Part shown: positions 1 to 5,400 of the stretch, piece after piece | Position numbering within the stretch: position 1 is the stretch's first letter | Layout of the letters: each line of letters starts with the position of its first letter | Assembly: GCA_938004025.1 (NCBI GenBank) | Contig: CALKXC010000313.1 | Coordinates: forward strand, 1 to 5,413 | Length of the DNA stretch: 5,413 nt | Reading direction: 5' to 3' | Origin: an uncultured Leucothrix sp. | Lineage (GTDB): Bacteria > Pseudomonadota > Gammaproteobacteria > Thiotrichales > Thiotrichaceae | Position numbers and translations under genes: made by a program | The notes under the pieces: generated by a model | The model's database searches: none | What the model was told of the DNA's origin: nothing | Seen by the model: the letters and a program-made list of their open reading frames with translations, nothing else

Positions 1-48
1 ACCATTCTCTACAAGAGCGATTAGTGCTTTTAGTTGTCGAAGTTCCAT
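1..48 (-). CDS. LysR-family transcriptional regulator, N-terminal fragment (runs off the left edge)
   Basis: Read on the minus strand from an ATG at 48-46, the frame stays open to base 1 and gives MELRQLKALIALVENG. This is the classic opening of LysR-type regulators (M-E-L-R-Q-L-x-x-[FL]-x-x-[VL]-x-E-x-G), the first helix of the winged helix-turn-helix DNA-binding domain. Only 16 residues are visible, so the effector-binding domain and the regulon cannot be judged. The gene diverges from the DsrC-like gene at 144. LysR regulators often control a divergent neighbour and themselves from the shared gap. No strong Shine-Dalgarno site precedes this ATG. A second ATG at 53-51 is in another frame. 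The family call rests on motif recognition over a short stretch. Confidence 0.72.
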   Translation of the reverse strand, partial: MELRQLKALIALVENG

Positions 49-78
49 ATCATTTTTTGGAATATAATTTCATTATCT

Positions 79-93
79 ATCATTTTACATGAT
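79..93. promoter_or_regulatory. Candidate LysR-type operator (T-N11-A dyad)
   Basis: ATCAT-TTTAC-ATGAT is a perfect 5-bp inverted repeat with a 5-base spacer. T80 and A92 have the T-N11-A spacing typical of LysR-type recognition sites. It lies in the gap between the divergent LysR-family start and the DsrC-like gene, and it overlaps the -35 element of the proposed promoter for the latter. Binding there could repress the DsrC-like gene or alter its polymerase access. Short AT-rich dyads also arise by chance, so this is an inference from position and spacing. Confidence 0.4.
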
Positions 94-111
94 TAACCAT
101 CTCACTAAAAT
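84..111 (+). promoter_or_regulatory. Sigma-70 promoter for the DsrC-like gene
   Basis: The -35 element TTTACA (84-89) matches the consensus at 5 of 6 positions. The -10 element TAAAAT (106-111) also matches at 5 of 6, with a 16-base spacer. Transcription would start near 118, leaving a leader of about 26 bases before the ATG at 144. On the minus strand a TATATT (66-61) could serve as the -10 of the divergent LysR gene, but its -35 is poor. Confidence 0.6.
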
Positions 112-143
112 AGCCACATCGTTTGAATAGATGTGGAGCCAAA

Positions 144-488
144 ATGCAATTCCAACAGTCCGTTAACTTTGCAGCAACCTATAACCCTTTATCGCAGTTT
201 GATGAGGATGGCTTTTTGGTTGACCCAAATATTTGGACCAATGAACTAGCTTCCCAGCTAGCTGATCAAGCTGACCTTGGAGCGCTTAATACTGCGCATT
301 GGAACATCATTCAATTCATTCGCGAGAAGTATTTAAGCATTGGCGCTATCCCCCCAATGCGTATCATTTGCCGCAAGCTGGGTTATGAAAGAGATGCGGT
401 TCAAGGCTTGTTTGGTGGGTGTACACAGCTTTGGAAAGTTGCTGGCTTGCCAAACCCTGGCGAAGAAGCAAAAGCTTATATGGATTAA
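144..488 (+). CDS. TusE/DsrC/DsvC-family sulfur-relay homologue lacking both redox cysteines
   Basis: This 114-residue cytoplasmic protein matches the TusE/DsrC family along its length: a DEDGFL strand near residues 20-25, the AHWNIIQFIREKY helix (51-63), an IPPMR segment (69-73), and the C-terminal signature KVAGLPNP (98-105). TusE passes sulfur to TusBCD-MnmA for tRNA 2-thiouridine synthesis, and DsrC carries sulfur in dissimilatory sulfur metabolism. Both use a cysteine near the C-terminus. Here the two reactive positions are Trp97 and Glu108, and the tail continues as GEEAKAYMD, so a standard persulfide role is unlikely. The only cysteines are Cys76 and Cys93. ATG 144 is preferred over an in-frame TTG at 123 because TGGAG (134-138) lies five bases upstream of it. 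A terminator follows at 563-590. Cysteine-poor DsrC-like proteins have been proposed to be regulatory, but the function here is open. Confidence 0.85.
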   Translation: MQFQQSVNFAATYNPLSQFDEDGFLVDPNIWTNELASQLADQADLGALNTAHWNIIQFIREKYLSIGAIPPMRIICRKLGYERDAVQGLFGGCTQLWKVAGLPNPGEEAKAYMD

Positions 489-562
489 TACAGCGTTTTA
501 TCGGCCGCTCCCTCCAGGACAATTTTGGGTTGAGTTAAATCCAACATTGACGCGGCAACTCT

Positions 563-590
563 AAGAGAATCCCAGTGGTTCTCTTTTTTT
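563..590 (+). terminator. Intrinsic terminator after the DsrC-like gene
   Basis: AGAGAA (564-569), a bulged T, and CC (571-572) pair with GG and TTCTCT (577-584) around a CAGT loop. Six further T residues follow (585-590), and A563 can pair into that tract. This hairpin plus U-tract is 75 bases past the DsrC-like stop codon. It separates that gene from the DUF1244 gene, so the two are probably transcribed independently. Confidence 0.8.
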
Positions 591-644
591 ATGGACTCTG
601 TTAAAACTTTAGGGATCTTGGCATACTCGCCTTACTAATTTTTC

Positions 645-650
645 AGGAAA
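645..650 (+). promoter_or_regulatory. Ribosome binding site of the DUF1244 gene
   Basis: AGGAAA lies with its AGGA core seven bases before the ATG at 656, which fixes that start. The 65-base gap after the upstream terminator has only a weak promoter candidate: CTGTTA at 598-603 and CATACT at 622-627, with an 18-base spacer. Confidence 0.65.
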
Positions 651-655
651 ATATC

Positions 656-973
656 ATGGACAACGATACTCGTATCAAAGCTGAAGCGGCTGCTTTTCGT
701 GGCCTAGTTGCACATTTACAAGAGCGTTCTGACGTACAGAATATTGATCTTATGAACCTGTCGGGTTTTTGCCGTAACTGCATGAGCAAATGGTACATGG
801 CTGCAGCTAACGAGATGGGGGAGGAGATGGATTATGACCAAGCTCGCGAAGCAATTTATGGCATGCCTTTTTCTGAGTGGAAGGACAAGCACCAAGCCAA
901 AGCGAGTGATGAGCAGATCAAAGCGTTTGAAGAAACTAAGCCGATGCACGCTAAGATCAGCGGACACAAGTAA
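656..973 (+). CDS. DUF1244 family protein
   Basis: This is a 105-residue soluble protein with no signal peptide or membrane segment. It closely matches the DUF1244 family: AFRGLVAHLQERSDVQN (13-29), the core DLMNLSGFCRNCMSKWY (31-47) with a CxxC pair (Cys39, Cys42), and YGMPFSEWK (68-76). The length is normal for the family, whose biochemical role I do not know to be established. The CxxC pair within a helical, Arg/Lys-rich segment might bind a metal or be redox-active, but a lone CxxC proves neither. The start is supported by the AGGAAA at 645-650. The gene sits between a terminator on its left and a hairpin on its right, and so looks monocistronic. Its proximity to the DsrC-like gene could be chance. 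Confidence 0.88.
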   Translation: MDNDTRIKAEAAAFRGLVAHLQERSDVQNIDLMNLSGFCRNCMSKWYMAAANEMGEEMDYDQAREAIYGMPFSEWKDKHQAKASDEQIKAFEETKPMHAKISGHK

Positions 974-1001
974 ACCGGTTAAGTTTCTGCTAAAACTAGA
1001 A

Positions 1002-1026
1002 GGCCCTGTTATTAGCTAACAGGGCC
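1002..1026. terminator. Strong hairpin between convergent genes (bidirectional terminator candidate)
   Basis: GGCCCTGTTA (1002-1011) pairs perfectly with TAACAGGGCC (1017-1026) around a five-base loop, giving a GC-rich 10-bp stem. It lies 28 bases after the DUF1244 stop and 28 bases after the OpgC-like stop on the other strand, as expected for a shared terminator. There is no clean T-tract in the plus direction. In the minus direction the stem is followed by the moderately T-rich TTCTAGTTTTAG. Termination is therefore likely but not textbook. Confidence 0.6.
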
Positions 1027-1054
1027 CTCAGCGCTACCGAATTAGGAGTGATGC

Positions 1055-2302
1055 TTAATTCGGAATGACCTTGAATAAGAACTTAGTTCTTACCATTGCC
1101 CAGATAGTGAACAGCAACGCGGCGTGGATCATGGTATTAATCCAGAAGTCTTTCATTTCTGGGAGTGGCGTATTGGCAATTATCAATAAAAAGAATATAT
1201 GTACGTAGAATACGTAAAGCGATGCCTGCCCTAGCGGAATGAAGAACCATCCCAGTGCTTTGTTAATGGGCTTCCAGCAGCGCGACAAAATTGCGTACAT
1301 GGTAATTAACAACACGACGACATTCAGCACTCTGCCTGGCCCTAATTTATATTTTTGGAAATACTGCCCGTACCATGAGTGGAAAGTCTCGGGTGTGATC
1401 ATACGAAAACTGATGTCTGAAAACTGCGTCATTGGGTTATTCCAAGTCAGCACGAAGAAAGCGGCCGTTAGGGCAAACGATACATAGAGCAATATCTTGC
1501 CAAGACTTGTCGTCGAGAAGAACTCAACAATTTCTTTCTTAAAGTAACCTGCAACCACACCATGTACGTAAATTAACTGCCAAGCCAATATGGGAAAAGC
1601 ATATTCAAACTGAGCGCCTGTTGGTCGAAACGCTGGGCTACCATTGTTTGGCTCATGCGCACCAAAGTTGATGAAGTAGATGACCCAACTAATGCCTAGC
1701 AGCAGGCCGACACGCTGGCGGCTAATCATAAAAAATACAAACGGTGTCACCAGAATAAACATAGCGACATACATACCAATAATCTGGAACTGATGAGGGC
1801 CAATTCTTAATAGAAACGCCTGACTCATCAGTTTGAAAACACTCGCATCAGCAGGTGGAAATAAAGGATAAACTTTTCCACTGAAGGGGCTATGAAAAGT
1901 GGTAATAATGGTCGCATCAATTTCAGGTAACAACCTTATTGCCGCAATAATAAAGATCAACATGACATTCGTTAGATAGAGCTTTACCGAACGATCCATC
2001 AAAGCGGGCATCGATGCGGCTAAACCTTCATTCCGCAGTTTTTTTCCAAACACCATGCCAACGACAATGCCGGCTAAAATCACAAAAATTTCCGCGGTAG
2101 AAACCACTCCAACTCGCTCCCAGCCGATGTACATAAGTGCGGAGAAATATTCAAAGTGACTAGCAAATAACAGCGGTATTACGATGCCTCTCATGAAATC
2201 TAAACGCAGATCACGAGTCGAACCCGTGTCAACATAAGCCCATGGCCTGACTTTTGGTTGCTCAGCAATTTCTTGCTCTAATAACGATTCTGATACGCTC
2301 AT
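1055..2302 (-). CDS. opgC: OpgC-family membrane acyltransferase (periplasmic glucan modification)
   Basis: This 415-residue polytopic inner-membrane protein has about ten hydrophobic segments, in line with the OpgC family. Characterised OpgC succinylates osmoregulated periplasmic glucans, using a cytoplasmic acyl donor and acting on the glucan at the periplasmic face. Family signatures visible are DLRLDFMRG (31-39) followed by a candidate catalytic His49 in the first helix, AEIFVILAGIVVGMVFGKK (70-88), QFQIIGMYV (171-179), ILAWQLIYVHGVVAGY (238-253), and LGQASLYVFYVHIFF (357-371). The RxnH arrangement in helix 1 resembles other membrane acyltransferases. ATG 2302 is preferred over an in-frame TTG at 2308 because AAAGAG lies about nine bases before the ATG but too close to the TTG. 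It lies 98 bases downstream of the large exported-protein gene on the same strand, so co-transcription is plausible. No opgG or opgH is in the window. The acyl group transferred cannot be read from the sequence. Confidence 0.85.
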   Translation of the reverse strand: MSVSESLLEQEIAEQPKVRPWAYVDTGSTRDLRLDFMRGIVIPLLFASHFEYFSALMYIGWERVGVVSTAEIFVILAGIVVGMVFGKKLRNEGLAASMPALMDRSVKLYLTNVMLIFIIAAIRLLPEIDATIITTFHSPFSGKVYPLFPPADASVFKLMSQAFLLRIGPHQFQIIGMYVAMFILVTPFVFFMISRQRVGLLLGISWVIYFINFGAHEPNNGSPAFRPTGAQFEYAFPILAWQLIYVHGVVAGYFKKEIVEFFSTTSLGKILLYVSFALTAAFFVLTWNNPMTQFSDISFRMITPETFHSWYGQYFQKYKLGPGRVLNVVVLLITMYAILSRCWKPINKALGWFFIPLGQASLYVFYVHIFFLLIIANTPLPEMKDFWINTMIHAALLFTIWAMVRTKFLFKVIPN

Positions 2303-2360
2303 TATCAAATGCTCTTTATTATTATTTTTTTAGGCTCTTACTTTGGCACAAAAGTACTTA

Positions 2361-2389
2361 ATAAGACGTTAACCCTGATCGTTCAGCAA
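2361..2389 (-). promoter_or_regulatory. Weak candidate promoter for the OpgC-like gene
   Basis: On the minus strand TTGCTG (2389-2384) and TCTTAT (2366-2361) are separated by 17 bases, matching consensus at 3 of 6 and 4 of 6 positions. They lie in the 98-base gap between the large gene and the OpgC-like gene. No terminator hairpin with a T-tract was found in this gap, so readthrough from the upstream gene is at least as likely. Confidence 0.25.
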
Positions 2390-2400
2390 AAATTCTCCTG

Positions 2401-5400
2401 CTAGAACTTCCAGTTATAGCTTAAGGACCAAGTCCCGTTTTCTTGAAAGTTATGATAAGGAATTTCATTAGGTCCATAATTTGAATATTGTAAGTTTATT
2501 TTATTAGGACGCCAGTCACTGTATCCAAATCCATAAGTCCATTTTGGAGTACCGTCACCCTCTAGCGGCTGACTGACAGAAGCATTCAAATACCAATTTT
2601 TCACAGGCGACCAACGTAAATTTGCAACGGCCGAGCTGTTTCCTTCTACGGGCACATTAATCGCACCCGACAAGCTAAGCTTGTGTTTCTTTAAGAAATC
2701 TGATTTTACAGAGTATCCAAAGTTGGCCACTGCTTTTTCTAAAGCCAACCCTTCCCCAGGTTTTATAGGCCCCCAGTTATTCAACTGAGCCGAAAATGTT
2801 CCAGGATGCCAGTCACTGTAGCCAATACCCCACGAGTAGCTGAACGGATCGTCAACTTCCTCTAAATTGTAGTTCCAACCGACTCTGGCAAACCAATAAC
2901 TGTCCTTTATCAGTTTTCTATTTATTGAGCCACCAATTGCTTTGGCACCCGTTTTTAATGTGTTTTTATAGTAAACATTACCCGCTAAGCCTATGGTTTT
3001 CTTTTTTGGCTTTACCTTTATGGCTTTTTTATTTTTTGTAGCTTTTTTAGTTTTTTTTTGTGGTTTGCCTTGTGCCTTGTTTTTCTTTCCGCTTATTAAC
3101 GTGTTTTCAAAAACCTCATCCTTTAACCGATCCTGTGAAAACTCAAACGACCCTCCAGCTTCGCTTCTAACTTGAGTATCTTCAAAGACTTCATCGCTAA
3201 AATAGTCATTTGAGAACTCGAAAGATTCGTCAGAGCGTTTTGAATCTGACGTTGAGCCTGTCAATTGCTGGATGATCATCGTACTTAAAGCAGGAACCTT
3301 TAACGGCTTTGCTGAATATTTGCTATAGACCTTAACCTTACTTTTTAAGGAAGGGACCTTTACAGGGTCATAGCTTGTCGTCACTTCTTCCACCCATAGC
3401 TCTGTATCTAACGGCGGCACATCCCGCAACCGAGTATCGGGTTTGTATTTTTCTTGTATATTTCCCCTTCTATTTACTTTTTTTTTCCGTTTCGGCAAGC
3501 GACCTAGCTTACGATCCTCTTCATACTGCTGATATTCACGTAAAAGTTGTTCGATAGACTTTTCAGATTTGGGCGCCTGTCCTTTTGGATAGGGAGAGTA
3601 AGTAAACACACTCGAAGAACGCGTCTGTTTCTTCTTTTTCCTAGGCTTACGTTTGCTATTTTTGCTAGCTTTTTTGACTTTTTTAACTGGCTTTGAGGCA
3701 CGGGCTGAAGGAGCCTCACTCACCAGCAGCATAGTCTGCAAATAAGGAACTTTAAGATAGCCAGGTGATTGCTTTACCGCTTTTTTCTTTACCACCGCCT
3801 TGGTTTTAACCGGCGTTTTGTTAGCCGTCGTTACATGCTGCTGACTCTTCACTGGTAATGCATTAAGTATCTGTTTAACTGCTTCTGACTGGCTCACCGT
3901 TGAAGCAACCGTTGTACCAATATCAGAACTTGATATTGCCGTTTCAACCGTGCCGTTGTATTCGTTAACCGTCAGCTGAATCTTATCAACAATCAATACA
4001 TTGCTCCCCCCAGAAATACCGCCAAGCAGTCGTTCTATAAGCGAAGCATTTGTATTAACAACTAGATTAGGCTGGGTAACAACTTGAGTCACTGGAACCC
4101 TCTGTACAACTGGCTGCTGTACTACCCTTTGTTGCTGTACTACCCTTGGCTGTTGAACGACCGTCTGTGGATAATACCCCTGATTGTTAGTATTGTGATT
4201 CCCCACGTACTTAACAGGCGCTTTTTGCACAACCTTCTTAGGAGCAACATACTTCGGCTTATCTATGAAAACCTTGGTTAGCAACTTAGGCACTGGTACG
4301 GCCAATTTCTCGATCAACAATTTAGAATTTAACAGCGGAATCGTAATAGGCACCGGCTGTAAATCAACTGAGGTCGCTAAGGCAGGCACCAGCTGTGGCA
4401 TTTCCTGTATTTCTACCAAAGAGACAAGTTTAGGTATCTCCTGAAGTTGTTGAATCAGTTTTAGCTGAGTGAGTAGCTCCGGAACAGCCTGCGCAACGGG
4501 CAGCAGCTGCAAATGCGTACTCAGATTGGGCACTAACTGCGGAACAGGGACCAGCTTTACCTGTGTCTTCAAACCAGGCACCAATTGCTCAACGGGCAGT
4601 AGTTCTACTTTAGTGTTCAAGCCCGGAACAAGTTGAGGTACTGGAACAATGTTTAGTGTCGACATTAGATTGGGCACCAATAATGGCACATCGACAATCT
4701 TTACATTAGTGTTCAGCTCCGGAGCTGCTCGAGGGTACAAACACTCAGGGTCCCAAGCATGAGGATACTCACTAGAAGCATCAGGCTCGCCTTCCACTAT
4801 GTTTTCCTTAAGACGAATTTCTGAGATGTCAAACAGTTCAGAAGTATCGGGATGTGGAAAACACTGCTGACGATATATTCTATGAAACAACCACTCATAA
4901 TCAGAACGTAAACTGTTCTGATCCAAATCTAAGATTTGCGGTACGAAACGATTGTCGGTTTCACCAAGAAACCCTAACGCGCTGAAACCCTGCCACTTTT
5001 CTGGAGAAGCTTCAGCTGCTCTGACCCTTTTAAAGCCAGTACTGGTTCGTTCTAGGTCGTAAAAAACACCTTCTTGAAATACATCACAATAATTCCATTT
5101 GAGTAGCGTTCTCTCTACTTGATTTCTGAGCGAAGGAAAACGATCCGATGCGCCCAGCATAGATTTTAAAACGATATCTAAGGTAGCTGCATGCAAAGTG
5201 CTTCCATCACCACTTTGCATTGATTCATTTGGGAATTCTTTTTCAGAATCCTCAATATCCCACATCGTTGATAAAGCCGATCTGGCAACTGACTCAGTTT
5301 TTGCGCAAGCGAGTATCTTACTCTGCTTGAGTAATGGCGGAATCGAGTCATCCGCAGACGCTGTAAAAGACCAACAAAAGCTTGCTAACACAACAAGCCT

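Noticed and set aside
340..564. Plus-strand open frame overlapping the end of the DsrC-like gene
   Set aside because: It lies in another frame of a well-supported family gene, has no ribosome binding site and shows no recognisable motifs.
1037..1063. Inverted repeat CCGAATTA...TAATTCGG at the OpgC-like stop codon
   Set aside because: The stem is AT-rich with an 11-base loop, overlaps the last codons and has no T-tract, so the stronger hairpin at 1002-1026 is the better terminator.
1239..1487. Plus-strand open frame opposite the OpgC-like gene
   Set aside because: It is antisense to conserved membrane-protein sequence with clear family motifs, and no Shine-Dalgarno site or domain was seen.
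2993..3175. Plus-strand frame rich in Phe and Leu resembling a small membrane protein
   Set aside because: The hydrophobicity is simply the complement of the Lys AAA/AAG codons of the minus-strand basic tract.
4084..4281. Plus-strand open frame rich in Tyr, Leu and Trp
   Set aside because: It is a shadow of the Gln/Val repeat codons of the minus-strand gene, and its apparent repetition mirrors the real one.
4246..4725. CRISPR array or satellite-like DNA suggested by the regular 48-bp period
   Set aside because: The copies are not identical at the DNA level, have no spacers and keep an open reading frame with a conserved protein pattern.
5374..5388. Possible lipobox at Leu-Ala-Ser-Phe-Cys in the large protein's signal peptide
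   Set aside because: Phe precedes the Cys, which does not fit the lipobox (Gly, Ala or Ser expected), and a good Ala-Ser-Ala signal-peptidase I site follows.
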